Assembly (NCBI GenBank): GCA_029706075.1
Contig: JAINUG010000014.1
Span: 761,501 to 825,500, forward strand
Reading direction: 5' to 3'
Source: Aldrovandia affinis
Lineage: Eukaryota > Chordata > Actinopteri > Notacanthiformes > Halosauridae
Length of the DNA stretch: 64,000 bases
Of the stretch, positions 13,379 to 26,049 are shown piece by piece (the stretch's first letter is position 1; every line of letters begins with the position of its first letter). The notes under the pieces are model-generated. The model was not told the origin of the DNA. It searched no databases and worked only from the letters and a program-made list of their open reading frames with translations. Position numbers and translations under genes: made by a program.

Positions 13379-14704
13379 AAATAAGAAACATGGATGCTCT
13401 GCAAGACTTACCCCTACTACTTCCTTATTTAAGGTATAAAGAGTATCATAAGAGTTAGTGACAATACATTAAAGCACACCTTCCAAAGACATTCAGTGGA
13501 GATGAATATATGACTTGTTTGGCTGGAGACAAACTCAATCTGCAGAGAATCAGACATTATGTCCCGTGTGTCTGCTGGAGGTGTCCTGCTTGCTGCTGTA
13601 GCACACGGGAGTATCAGAGCGGTTTGACACCTGTTGATATGTCCCACCCCCCCCTGTGATGTGCCCTCTTGCAAAGGGGGCGCACGGCAAAGCTCTTGTG
13701 CTCCTGTAGCCATCTGGTGGCAGTGGGGGAACTCGGGGCAGGAGGGTGGGCGTCCAAACACACGGTGGGTAGCACTCCTCCTCGCTGAAATATTAATGCC
13801 CAGTTTTTCCCCACATCAGCAGGGTGTAATTTGATTGCCAGTTAAAATATGCGGTTTTATGCTCTGCGTCCCCCCCTTGATCCCCCCTCCCTCTCTCTGT
13901 CCCCTCCCTCTCCCCATCTCCACGGTTCCCCCCGGAGAGCGTGGCGGCGAGAGCATCGCGGAGACGGATGGTGCCACTGCTTGGCCTGGTAAAGATTGGG
14001 GGTGCCGACGCACAGCGGGGCACGTGTTCCGAGCTGCGCGTGGGGGAGTCTCACCGGACCGCACCGCATGGCCCACATCCATCTCTGTACCCAGGGAGAT
14101 AAATGAAGAAATGGGCTCCAAACTGTGGCACGGTGAGCCCCATGGAAAGAGCCCACTCCAATCAGTGCTGTGCTCATACATATATGAATATACTGTACAC
14201 AAAAAAAAATACAATCCACCAATGTTTTGGTGATATGCTAATAGCATCAGCCGTAGCGTTGTTGATGCTCCCAGTGGAAATTCATCATACATAGATTGAC
14301 TAAAGATTAATTAAAAAAAGATGAATTTTGACTAAATGTAAAGCACATTAAGGCAAACTTTGGAACAAAAATATATTTTTCTAACTTGCTGCTTCTTACC
14401 TTCACCTTTTATTATTATTAATATTATTCCTTTTTGTTTTTTGCAATTCACTTTCTTGTTACTATCTGAACTCTTAGTGTTCTGCCTTTATTGTATCTCA
14501 GTGATGTGATCTTTTAGTTACCCTTTGTCTTGGAAGAAAAATTAATTCTCATTTGCATTACCACGTCTAAATGTCATCCTCCGATATTTTGTTAGACATT
14601 AGTAAAGCTGGCAGCGAGAGGCACTGGATAATTGCACTCAGCCTGGCATAGGGATTTACATAATTTCAGACAGCAATTAAAGAATCCTAGGGAATATTAT
14701 TTCT
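13379..14704. other. Unique sequence, no gene seen
   Basis: Open frames up to 158 codons around 13800-14290 overlap on both strands in pyrimidine-rich or CpG-bearing DNA and match nothing. Positions 14540-14700 look like candidate regulatory DNA and are listed separately. Confidence 0.45.
14530..14700. promoter_or_regulatory. Candidate non-coding regulatory block with octamer site
   Basis: This AT-rich, repeat-free block contains a perfect octamer ATTTGCAT at 14551-14558 next to ATTAATT, and further AATTA-type sites. POU proteins bind ATTTGCAT and homeodomains bind ATTA cores. Function is inferred from motif content only. Confidence 0.25.
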
Positions 14705-14722
14705 GCTCTCTCTCTCTCTTTT

Positions 14723-14778
<56 letters not shown>
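14705..14778. repeat. (CT)n microsatellite
   Basis: Two CT runs are separated by a T9 interruption. Leu-Ser open frames over it are artefacts. Confidence 0.95.
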
Positions 14779-14784
<6 letters not shown>

Positions 14785-15212
14785 CGTCTCCCCCACTCCT
14801 ATCATGGCACAAAAGAAGCATTCGTTTACATTAAGCTCCCTGCTCCTTGCTGTTCATTTGCATAAAATTAAAGGTTTTCATGATCTCGAGCAGCAGGGTA
14901 ACATTTAAAATTCTGTTTTAAAACGCTCACCTTAGAATAATAAAATGGCAGTGCCATTTCCCCGGCCAGTTCAGCGATGAAGCTAATCCTACGTAGCAAA
15001 TGTCCACATCTCAGAGCCTATAGCCAGAATCCGCACCGCTGATGGCATGATTCAGATCACATTCGCAGTGATGCAATCTCTATTCTTGACATTGTGTATA
15101 TAACACCAGATCACAGGAAGAATCCATCTTAAATCTAAAAATATTCAAGCATTGTATTTTTTTGCAATGCAATGTGCTCGCACTGTATCATTCAAAATGA
15201 ATACAACAGGCC

Positions 15213-15391
15213 CGGACTTAATCAACGTTTGTCCTTTGACAAGTAAATGTGACTCTGACTGCTTTCTCAACGCAAACACAATGTTTTTCATGAACTTTGG
15301 TGACTGCTGACGTCCCCAGACTGCATTTGCGAAGGTAAAAAAACAAAAAAAACAAATGCTTAATTGTGAATCAAACGTGATTGAATACAAG
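15213..15391. mobile_element. Miniature inverted-repeat element, copy A
   Basis: The ends are inverted: CGGACTTAATCAACGTTTGT on the left and AAACGTGATTGAATACAAG on the right. They match the ends of the copies at 49599-49812 and 49830-49994, whose consensus is near CTGGATTCAATCAACATTTG. An internal match, CCAGACTG(T/C)ATTTG(T/C)GA, is shared with the 49599 copy, so the relation does not rest on the ends alone. It is 179 bp long with no coding capacity and must have moved with help from another element. No target duplication could be fixed. Confidence 0.6.
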
Positions 15392-17640
15392 GCAAAAATG
15401 GGGTGTTCTGTCCAGCAAATGAAACTCGTCATCAATAATATCACAGACACTGTTTGTACACAGGAATTTGTCTTCTCCTAAATGCAATCTGGACCCGGCT
15501 TCCCTTGGATTGTTTTAGTGAGAATGCATTTCACCGGTGGACACATGGACTTCTTGGCTGTAGAGATTAATAATGAGTTCCATACTCTACTGTATACATC
15601 AAAAAAATGACAATGTTCTGTACTCTTTGTAATGTACGTCTGATTAGATTCTTACTGGGCCATGCCGGGTGGTTGTCTCTCTCCTTCTGCTAATTGTGTT
15701 TCCTCTTCGGTGCAGAAGAGTCACAGACTGCCCTCCACAGCTGCATCGAGGCAAGCCTTCTCAAGATGACCAAGAGAGTAGGATTTATATTCATCGTGGT
15801 TTTAGTTAATTTAACATATTGCCGTATACAGTAGTTGCATTCGGCTTGTGCGGAGTCTTGTCACATAGTCCACATCTTTCCTCTTTCTAACATTACATTT
15901 TTTTAGTTCACAGCTTGTTAGAATTTAGAGTTGGCACTTGTCTCTGCCTGCTTGTTCATCAGTAATAAGATTTCTAATTAAGCCCCTTTTTTACTGTGGC
16001 TTCATTTAATGAGCTAAGAACAATCTCACAAAACCATTGGTCTAAATCTTTATTTCTATATCCTATGTTCCATACTTTTTCACTTATCTATATAATGCCA
16101 TAATATGACAACGCGATTACTGTCATGGTTCTCCTACTGTAGGGCATGACTAGGTGTATGACTAAAGTGTTTGGTTTCTTTATGAACAGAGACTCGCCCA
16201 AATTAACTCGCCAAGGAGTCTTTTTGAAGAGTAAAACGCATGCTTTTTATTCGTGAGCCAATGTTCATAAGGTGAAATGATTAATTAATCAAACGATTTA
16301 TATTTGCGAAAATGTACAGGGTTTTAAGGCGTCTCGCGCAAATCAACAACGGCCGTACCCTTTCCAGGCCTCGAGCCTGCGACCCTGTAGCGTGGTCCAG
16401 TGGGCCCGCGGCCCGAGCGCTTGTTCAACACGGCGGTTTGGCAGTGTCTACAACGCAGGCGTCCCACGGAGCCACGGTAATGAGGCCCCCCGGTTTACGA
16501 AGCTGCCGCGCGGTACGCAAACGGGGATCGCAGAGAACCAGAGCAAGCCGAGCAAGAGCCATCACCAAAGAAAATATTATAATCGTAATGCCCTCCTGCC
16601 CAGGAAGGGAGCATTGGGGAGAGCTGAGGCATGGCGCGCAGATACAGCTGTGTCTCCCCGCTAATGTTCTTCGGTCCGGTCTCCCTAATTGAGTCCCCAC
16701 AGAATCCCCCACCCCCGCCTCTCACTGATTAGTATAAAGCAGGAACTCACATCTGCACTCCATTGGCAGAGCCCCTTCTGAAGCCACTGTTTCTAATGAC
16801 TGCGGTATTAAGAAGCGGTGTTGGGGAAAAGGGAGGGGAAAAAAAAGAAAGGGGGCACTTTGGAAATTTCCACAGGGTGCAAAATGGCACAGTTTCCCGG
16901 AAAATAATCATGTGTTAAGGGTACTTTGAAATGTATAAATTCTTATTGCACGCTCAGTGGAGTAAAATGGCTTAGTGCCAGACGGTGAGGATGTTCCCAT
17001 CAAGTAAAGCCATCTGACCTAAATTCCGGCGGTGGTGCGTCTGTGAGTGAGGGGCCATTGTTGGCGTGGTGTGGATGACACATTTGTTACAAGCCGAGGA
17101 TCATCAGGATTAGTTAAACCAAAGCTTGCTATAAATAAAGAGCCACTTCTGAACAATATTCCCTCCTCACCCCCCCCCACACACACACATACGTACATAC
17201 CCTCCGCTCCTTGAATCCCAGGCCTTCCTCATAGGCATCACAGGGAACGTTCAAACTAGTCTCCCCTCCACTGTGAAATAAATTGTGACAGTAACTCAAT
17301 ACGAAGTGAAATAGCCGAGAAAGCCGGGGAGTTCACTTGCACTGACAGTGCGGTTTAATTCCTTCTCATGCGAGCCTGACATTTCTGCTGCCACTAAATA
17401 TTAAACATGTATACCCGTTTCATTTGCATGTGGTAATGAGGGGATGAAGGTGGGGGTGGGGGCGGGGGGGAGGGGGCGGGGAGCTCATCTGGTCAAGCTG
17501 ACGTTTTTGCTTTCCGTGCTTGAGCTCGTCACCGATCACGTGACCCGGGTTCCTGGGCCGGTGACGTACACCGGTGACGTCCACGCCCTCCGGGGAGCAC
17601 ATTTTGCGGGGAGAAGACCCCCCCCCCTCCAAGACTCCAC
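15392..17640. other. Unique sequence, one exon-like patch, CpG-rich stretch
   Basis: Positions 15716-15777 look exon-like and are discussed in the findings. Positions 16320-16680 are CpG-rich with weak similarity to a reversed tRNA B box (GGGTCGCAGGCTCGAGGCC on the minus strand), perhaps an old SINE. Positions 17440-17480 are G-rich. I support no gene. Confidence 0.4.
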
Positions 17641-17955
17641 TACCACTGAATTCTGTACGTCTAGCCTATTGTCATCACCACTGCCAACTTGCTCAACACT
17701 TCTTGTACATGTATCCCTGCCTTCTCATTTAATAAAAAAAAAAAAAAAAAAAAAATAAGAAATACAAAAATGTCCTTCCCAGTGTTACAGGTATGGTACG
17801 CAGCTGCCTACAACTATGTCTATCGCTGTATTACTGCACTGATATCGTGCATAAACTATGATTGTTCCTACCATGTATTTATGCACATCTTGTAAGTCGC
17901 TCTGGATAAGAGCGTCTGCTAAATGCCTAAAATGTAAATGTAAATGTAAGAAGAC
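17640..17955 (+). mobile_element. Dispersed repeat with fish SINE-type 3' tail
   Basis: The segment ends at 17887-17949 with TGTAAGTCGCTCTGGATAAG followed by AGCGTCTGCTAAATGCC and a run of TAAATG units, the common 3' end of many fish SINE-like repeats. The body is interrupted by AATAAA followed by about 22 A at 17734-17755, which could be the polyA end of a separate older retroposed piece. No coding capacity. Confidence 0.65.
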
Positions 17956-19257
17956 ATCCCACAGCCTCAGAATCCCCACACTTTCACCCACGCGGCCCCC
18001 GTGATGAGAGGATGCACACGGGGCCTAAACGCTCACATCCTGCTGAATGGTACTGTACGTATCGGGCATGCGAAAACATCACTGTCAGGAGGGATCAGGG
18101 TTAAGTGCTTTGGCTCTAAATGTCAAAATGTCCCTCTATCTGGATAATGCAATATATATTCATGATCAGATAATCCTGGAGGAACGGGGGGGTTGGGGGC
18201 AATATCGGCTCGGATATTTCAATCGTTGACCTCGGCACTGGAGCTGCAATCAACGCATCTTTAGGTTGAAGGATATGCCCCATACATTACAATAGCATTA
18301 TTAGTGAGAACCGGCTGAAGCCATTATCGTAGACGTACCAGTGGTGGTAGTAGACACATTAGTATGGTGATCAGTGTGGAAATATTATTATCCTGCTTCG
18401 AGTCGGTTGACTTTTTCACTAGGAGGACGAATGCCTTCAGTCCGTTTGAAAGTACTTCGAATTGAAATGGTGAACTGCGGGCATTCATTTCACGTGCAAT
18501 TGACCACGGCTGTAAAATAGACCAAGTCAATATTCAATAGAAAAGACTGACCTCTATTCATGTGTTCAATCCTAAATAAAATATGGTACATGCTTTCAAT
18601 ATGCCAACAATGTATTACTTCGTGTTTGTGTGACAAATGCATGCCGAACCCTCCACTGTGAGTAGTGGGATGTGTGCATCTCCTTTTGCGTTGTATCTCC
18701 TTTTGCAGAAAGTGGGGAAACACTATTTATTGATGTTGTAACATTGGTTCGGTTTTCATCTGGCCAGCTGTTTCTGTCGGAGAGAAATGCAGGTTACTTT
18801 TAAATGTTGATGGGTGATTACCCTCTAAACAAAACAAACCAAAAATTGGGGCATGCAACAACGTACGGATGCATACGCAGGTATTCAGAGGAATCAGCAT
18901 AGCAAACATAACCATGACTGGGATGCATAAAAATGGGCAAAGATATTATTATTATTATTATAAAGATATTAAAAGATATTTAAACTTTCCAGACGGTTCA
19001 GGCACCTCCATCGTTGTGCGTTTGCAAAAGGCGCACGCGATGTTCGGGCATATTCTCCATGCAGTGAGCAGACAGTGTTATTTTGTGGAATTTACAGGGG
19101 TGTTAGGGAAAACACCAGAAATGTGCCAATTTGCATGATATGTTATAATATTTTGGTGATGCAGTATAATTTATTACATACAGTATAATGTATAGCTGAT
19201 CAAATACTACTGTTGGATATATTTGGGAAGTTAAGTTATTTATAGTTACCAAATAAA
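17956..19257. other. Unique sequence, no gene seen
   Basis: A short (ATT)n tract lies at 18945-18962. The rest is AT-rich with no recognisable signal. Confidence 0.5.
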
Positions 19258-19530
19258 GGTATTTGTATTGGTATGTCTGGGGGTGGGGTCCATGCTAGCA
19301 TAGGCTATGTCGAGGCCTAGCAGGGTTCATTCCCCGGGGGAGGCTGGGAGGAAAGTGTGATCCCTAGTGAGCCTTGTGTGCAATTTCAAGTTTGTGGGTT
19401 TATTAATTTGGTTTAAGTTTGTCCTTTTGCAAATACTTTATTTTCTTTGCACAAATAAATGTTTTGTCAGTATTCACCCCCATCCACTTGTCAGCCCTCC
19501 TGTTTGACTGCTCGCCTTCCTCACACAGAG
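19258..19530 (+). mobile_element. Possible solo LTR remnant
   Basis: The order of features resembles an LTR. A TGTCTGGGGG start near 19274 is followed by a GC-containing upstream part, an AATAAA at about 19454, then a pyrimidine-rich end with CACCCCCATCC and CTTCCTCACA. I found no target duplication, primer-binding site or internal coding sequence, so this is a weak call. Confidence 0.3.
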
Positions 19531-19585
19531 ATATTATTAACTACATATGTCTGCTAAATAACTAAATGTAAATGCAAATATATTT
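19531..19585 (+). repeat. SINE-type tail fragment
   Basis: TGTCTGCTAAATAACTAAATG followed by TAAATG units matches the terminal part of the tail at 17905-17949. Only the end is present. Confidence 0.4.
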
Positions 19586-22500
19586 GTTTGGTATCCAACC
19601 AATGCTCTATGTTCTGTATATTCGACGTGTGTCATTTTAACTGAAATTCAAATGTGAAAATAAGAAACAAAGCTTTGGTCCAGTCCTTTCTTTTCGATTT
19701 GAATTGTTTTCTATGTTGTGCTCTTTTTTTGTGCTGGATTCAAAATCCAGCGTCATTCTGTTCTCTCCGATATGCCGCAGAAGCGAGAAAATCAAAGAAA
19801 CAAAACACTCCGCTCTCTCTTTTCCCTGCTAGGATCCCTGGCTAAGACTGCAATCAAAATTTTCAAAAGGAATCCAGCTGTCAAAGACCTCTGTGAAGAA
19901 ACTATACAAATTAATTTTTACTCGTGAAGCGATTCTCCTTTGCTTCTTGCGTTTTTCTCTCTCATTTTTTCTCTTCTTTTGCAGGGTTGATCTGGGAACA
20001 CGCAGAGTCGCGATGGCGCAGTTCTCTATCCGCCCAACAGCGAGAGTCGGGAGATTTCCAACGCCTTTCAGAGGGATTGTTTCGCTTTTATAATATGTAT
20101 CAGGCCTGTCAGGGGCAATCAAACCCAGATCAAAAACAAAGTTGACTGTCAAAGAGAAACAGGGAAAGATCAAAGAGGCCTAGTGACGGAGGGGTGCGGG
20201 TGGGGGGTGTGATAGGGGGTTTGGATAGTGGGGTGGGGGTTGGGGGGGTGCCTTTTCCTCCCCTGATAATGTTCTGTATAAGTACTGTTAAACATGTACA
20301 GCAGGGCCCCTGAATCTGGTCCACTTCCCAGCATCCTGTGGGACTGCATGTCCTGAGTTTTACCCATAGTAACTTGTCATGTCCGCGTCAAGAGCACTTA
20401 TCCGTGTTTGTCTCTGCGGCACGACTTCTCTCAGGTATCTAGTTACCTGTTTTTTTATTCTCTATTTAAACACATCTCATAGTCGTGGCACCCTTCATCT
20501 TACAGACCGGTGTGTGCGGCAGCGGCTATCTAAAGATAATAACAAGAGCCATGGGAGGGGGGGGCATCGGCGCAAAAGCCGGCTGCTGTTACCGTGTTCT
20601 TGCTGTGCGAATCACCTTCAATCCGATCACCGTCTTTTTGACGCGCCCGCTGACGCTCCTGCAAGACAATGTGCCCGGACTGATCGACAAAAAAGCAGGA
20701 GCTGCCATACAGGTCTGCCTCGTGGTAATTAAATCTCTGTCAAAGCTGCAAGGCCTATTGTAAAACATACATTATTTATATCGACCACACTCGCGGAGAC
20801 GGATACAAATCTGCCAATCATGATAAATATTGTTATCGTGTGCGATTCTTATTTGAATCTGCCATGCCGGACGTGCGATGGGTGTTAAAAACAAGAGAGG
20901 GTGCGCAGCTGGCACCGAACAGAATCGGCCGACGTGACATGTCCGGCGGTCCCAAATTTTGAGTACTTTCTTTTTTGACGCGGACAATGCACGTCTTCAA
21001 TGCTGCGTAAGGCCGTGACGCTTAATTAAACGTTTTTTTTGTTAGCCGCTAAAACTCATTAACTAATCTGAATTACTGATATCCATTAGCTGTGCATCTC
21101 TCGGTTGGGTGTCTCTTGTGCCACAGGAGCTTTAAATATTATTAACATTTTGGAACACAAGCTATTTCTTTGATGCATTAGGGCCCGGCTCCAAATAAAT
21201 TGGGGAATATTTCACTTAACCGCGCAATCAATGTGTTAAAGCAGATATTCCCTGTGTCTAGACACAGTGGCCTGTCCCTGCACCATAATTGGGGTGACAC
21301 TCCATTTATTTTCCTCTCACAAACGCCACATAAACAGGAAGCAGTTTTGGCCCAGATTCACCAGCACGCGGAAGAGATTCTTCATTCCCACAAACCCCGG
21401 GCTCAGCGTATAGCCATTTCAATGTTTAAAGAGATAGATGATGCACGATTATTAACAAGAGCGATGGAAACTCGCTGCACTCTCCTTTTGAGGGTACTGG
21501 AAAGGGGACGGGGAGAAGGCCCTGTACAGATCTTGTGATTTCTTCACTCCAGTCCACGTTTTGTGTGTGACACAGCAGACAGACCAGTGGTGCTAATACA
21601 AACTATCAGAGTTGTTGCAACTGTAATCCAAACGCATTTAGATAAAAGCCTTTGTAGATTAAAGTGTCAACAATAGTAATAGGTTTCTTCATTTCAGGCT
21701 GGATCTTGGTGTTTAACAACCAAGGACAACACCAAGCTATAGTGCCCCTCTTGTATTTATTTATCAAATTTGAATTATCATCATTAAGGAGCCATTGCAA
21801 CCGTATACAAGTGCACCACTTACCAATATTTATCTTGGAACAACTAGAGAACAGAGTACTTGCTCTACTTTTGAGTGCTAACTTACACTTTGGTATGGGT
21901 TCAATTAGTATTTGCCCTTAACTTTGATCCACAATGTAGTTTTTATCTTGAGTTGTCAAGTTTTTATCACAGTTTAGCGAGTTCACCAATCACCAAAATG
22001 AATGCTCAAAACTGTAGCAAAACATGTGAAGCTTGCATTTATTAAACACTTGCATTTATTTTTTGCAGATAGAGTAACACATTTGATCCCTAAAATGTAA
22101 GATTGCAAGGTAGGAAAACATTGTGCTCCAAACAAAGAGGGCACGATGCCTGACTTCCATCTGAGCCTCTCGTTTGCCCATTTGTCTTTCCTTTTCCACT
22201 GAAGCCGGGCAGTAGCTTCCTATTATTTTAATAAGCACTTGGTTTTAATACATTATTGATCTCAGGTTGAACTGAGGGGCACTGCATTAGGACCACGGTT
22301 CTAAAGCCCATCTCCGCGTGACATTCATGTACTTGTGAAAAATTATACCAATTATGAAATCAACCAACAACTGCCTCAAAAGGCAATCAATTGTCACATT
22401 GGAAAGCACTTTGTTTCACAATGCTATCGGCTTTGCGGTTACACAGAAGGTGTGGGTGGAGGGTGCTTAATGGCTTCCAAATGACCATTTTTCTTTGTTT

Positions 22501-24289
22501 TTATTTTGCGTCCATTACCATCCACCACGACCTCACCGTGGCTGAAGCTTGCTCCCACACAAGGCAGAGAGGAGTTGATGCATGATGCCCGACTAACTCG
22601 CTCAGGATTTTGCTCCGGTCTCCACCTCGCCACGGATATTTATGAAGCCAATTAAACAAAAAACAAACCAGCAGTAGCAGTGCCGCCATTTTCGAGGGAA
22701 CCTGCCAGGATTGAACCAAAATTTAATGTGGGAGAAAAAAGGTCAAAAGGAGGAAGTAAGGCCCGTACACTAATCTTGCACTCCAGTGAATTTTTGTTTT
22801 TCCACACACGGACGACCTTCATCGGGACAAGGTCAACCGTGGATGTGATGTGACTGTGTTCTGTTTTGAAAGAGTCGGCCAGACGCTGAATTTTGTGAAC
22901 TGCAAGTAATGCTTAAAAACAAATGCCACACTAGAGTTAACTTTTGTTCTATTTTGGTGCTGCTTCGTGAGGCGCATTTTCAGTAGTGGCTTGATGACTC
23001 TGTCTCTCTTTCTTTCTCTCTCAAGGATTCAAACAGGCTTCATTAGCATGACATAAAAAGAAAATACGAGATTACACCCCACCACCAGGACCGATAAAAA
23101 GAAAATAAATGACAATTACAATAAGAAGAATATGACAATACAAAAGAAAATTAAGACAGAGAAAGAAAAAAGTTGAATAAAAATGGTATCTAAAAATATG
23201 ATGTTCAGCCTCTCACAAAGTATATTAACAGCTTTCTCTTTCTCCCTCTCTCTCTCTCTCTCACCACAAATTAAAAACGAAACTATCAAACAAATGCATC
23301 CCCCCCCATCCACTCACTCTCCCGTTCCCATTCCCTCTCACCATTCCACATGACATCACGTCATGGCGCCTTCACAGAGGAAATCAGGGATGTGCGGGAA
23401 AAAGACGTCATGTGTGCTTTGTACCTTTCACCGCGTCAGGCAGGAGAAGAGACTTGATGCGATGCACCAAAATGATATCCCAACATTGCCAATTTATGAC
23501 ATGAGTTTTGAGGGAGCTGATTTAAATATTAAACCAAATCTGGGATGAGTAGGAGCAGAGAGAGAGAGAAAGAGAGAGCAGATGAGAGGGGGGAGCAGAG
23601 TAGGTGGGGGGGGGGTAAGATTTTCCACCCACTGAAAAGGTTTTACCTGCCTTGAGTGTTGCCAACAAGACTTAGTGTTGTGAAAGCTCCCAGCCTGACA
23701 TGGTGACTGAGTGTAATTTGCCTTCCCACCAAGGAATGGATTCATTCATTTCCATTTTGTTTTGCTTCTGAGGTGGGGGGCAGGGGGGGATGACACAAGG
23801 AGTGGAGTGGGGGAGCCCTTTTTATTTTTTCTTAAACTGCAGTGTTCCGGAGGCGCGTGGCGGGCGGGCGCGGCGGGCGGGCGTGGGGTCAAGCGCGAGC
23901 CGCATCTTTGAGGATGCGAGACCATCCCCGTTTCCATTCCGCGACACTCAATCATGGAGCTTCCTCATGCAGAAAGCACCAACTTAATGCCTGACACGGG
24001 CACGATGAGCCGTCCCGCGCCTCACACGTCTGACTGCTGGGGGGCTAACCCTGACCAGGTCCAGGGAGTGTTCAGATATCTTCCCATGCCCTTCGCTCAC
24101 AAACCAAACATAGCCACAATGTTGGATATTCTGAAACAATCTTGTCCAAATGAGTCCTTTGGCGTCCAAAAATCGCCTTTTCTCCAAAAAGTCTCTGCTA
24201 TATAAGTTAGTTTAACCCCTTTCTTACAGAACTTTTCTGTTTAAAGAGGAGGTAACATTTAAAAAAATGGATATTGGCATAGTCATGGC
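19586..24289. other. 4.7 kb of unique sequence, no gene seen
   Basis: No exon is supported. There is a perfect 8-bp hairpin at 19733-19751 (GCTGGATT, loop CAA, AATCCAGC). Positions 20195-20250 are G-rich, CT tracts lie near 23235-23262 and GA near 23557-23578, and a very CpG-rich patch lies at 23845-23910. Positions 21020-21480 are listed separately as candidate regulatory DNA. Confidence 0.45.
21020..21480. promoter_or_regulatory. Candidate non-coding regulatory block
   Basis: Repeat-free DNA of mixed composition with several homeodomain-type cores (ACTCATTAACTAATCTGAAT, TTACTGATATCCATTAGC) and a TTTAAATATTATTAAC stretch. No splice-flanked open frame is recognisable. Conservation is a guess from texture only. 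Confidence 0.25.
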
Positions 24290-24443
24290 AAATTGGCTAG
24301 CGGCTTGGCTTAGTGGAACGACGGTTTCATCAGAATATTGCAGGTTCGATTCCCAGGTGTACTGTTGTGTGCCATTGTGCACTTGAGAAGGGTCCATACC
24401 CGGGACGACATTTGTATAAATGGATAATATGTAAAAATATGAG
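24290..24443 (+). mobile_element. tRNA-derived SINE
   Basis: A box-like TGGCTTAGTGGAACGAC begins near 24306, and a near-perfect B box, GGTTCGATTCC, lies at 24343-24353. They are followed by GCACTTGAGAAGGGTCCAT and TATAAATGGATAATATGTAA. The spacing and order are those of a polymerase III-transcribed SINE, not a functional tRNA, since no cloverleaf acceptor stem is present. This is the best-preserved head of the family also seen at 12550, 32993 and 43484. Confidence 0.75.
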
Positions 24444-25993
24444 CAATGGAAGTCAGCGTAGATAATGTTTACTAGACACGTAAATAAATATCACAATAAT
24501 AAGCAAGTTATTGATTATCAAAGCACACTATTTTTTGCTGATGTAAATTATACTGGTTATATATTTATCTGTATTCTTTATCAATAATTGACTAATTTAA
24601 AAGTGCAAGCACACTATAATTCAACCTCCACCAGACCAGAAGATCCCCCCCTTACAAAAATATTGTGGTCTAACAAAAATATCGTGGTCAGGTTAATGAT
24701 AAAGGTGTGCGCTTTTCTTTTTGTTTGTTTTTGGTATTATTTGTTCAAAATCACATAATAAAAACCTCTTTTCTCTGTCCTCAATTACAAGCCCCCCGCC
24801 CCCCAAAAAAAAGAAAAAAAGAAGAGGAGGCAAGGCGAGGCAAAACAGAAGGAGTGAAAACGGCAGGGATCTTTGGGAAGGGCAGAAGCGGCGCGGCGCG
24901 GCGGGCGCGTGAAATCAGAGCGAGGCAAATGAAGTGTGCACGGTAATACAGTGTGTTACAGTGGAGACTGACAAGCCCCCGTTCCTCTCCTGAAGCAGCT
25001 GAGCTGGCATTAAACAGACAAGACATCCAGCGCAGTCAGTTATGGGCCCGGGAATAATGAAGGAGCAGGCCGGCGGAGCGGCACGAGGCGCCCCGGCCCA
25101 GCCAACTGGAGAATTTAATTTCGTGCAGGTTCCTCCGCAGCCGAGCGTCGGCCCTCGTCGGAGGACCGACGGCGCTCCAGTGAGCAGGGACAACCCAGCG
25201 ATCCCGACTCAAAGTCCCCCTGGCGCTGTCGCGGGGGGGCTGGGGAGGCTGGGGGTGGATTTCTGTGGCGGTGATGGCGGGGGTGGGGGGTGGGCTAAAG
25301 AGGAGAGGGCAGCAATGACAAGCACGGCCCAGAGAAGGAGTAAGAAAGCGATCACTCGTGTTTCTCATTTTCCAGGGCATGGACTTATTATTAAATAAAA
25401 GACAGTGAAATGGGTCTTGTCTGACCCACGGAGCTGCGGGAAGGAAATACTACAGCCTGTGGTTAATTCTTTTTCCTCCCCCCCCTTCTCTCTCTCTCTC
25501 TCTCTGTCTTTCTCCCTCTCTCTCAGTAAATCTATTGGCTATCTTTACAACTTCCAGCATTACGAGCGGTACTGAGATGCCAAAAACACAAATGCTTCAT
25601 AAACAGTCACTACTGTCTTGGCGAGTGACTTGGATACTACAGCTTTGAATGTTGAATAAGAAAAAATAAGGAAAAACATGGGAAATATCCTAGTTTCCCC
25701 AAGATAAGAGAAAGTATAACATGGAAGTAGAGTCACGTTTCCATTGGACAAAGGCTGGAAAAGTAACTGTAGTGTGATTTATGTATCTGCTCCGGGACGT
25801 ACAATTCCCAGTTGGCGACGTTTCTTTATGTTATTTGTCATCAGGACTTTTTTTCTTGTTAGTTCATCGTAAGGGCAATTAAATGAAAAATCGAGCAAGG
25901 AACAGTGTCCCATACAAGCCATATCACAAAAAAATTGATTATAATTTCATGCGCGAGTGTGTAAAATAAAATCACACATACATAAAAAAAAAA

Positions 25994-25994
<1 letters not shown>
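24444..25994. other. Unique sequence with a CpG-rich patch, no gene seen
   Basis: Positions 24870-25300 are rich in CpG (GCGGCGCGGCGCGGCGGGCG) and contain open frames on both strands up to 118 codons, none recognisable. It could be a CpG island marking an unseen promoter or a GC-rich conserved element. A CT tract lies at 25486-25526. Confidence 0.4.

Positions 25995-26048
<54 letters not shown>
25995..26048. repeat. (AT)n microsatellite
   Basis: About 26 AT units. Just after it, 26069-26085 holds a small perfect hairpin, GGGACT CAA AGTCCC. Confidence 0.9.

Positions 26049-26049
<1 letters not shown>

Noticed and set aside
24290..24360. Possible tRNA gene with a good B box.
   Set aside because: There is no acceptor stem or full cloverleaf, and the following sequence is SINE body, so this is a SINE head.
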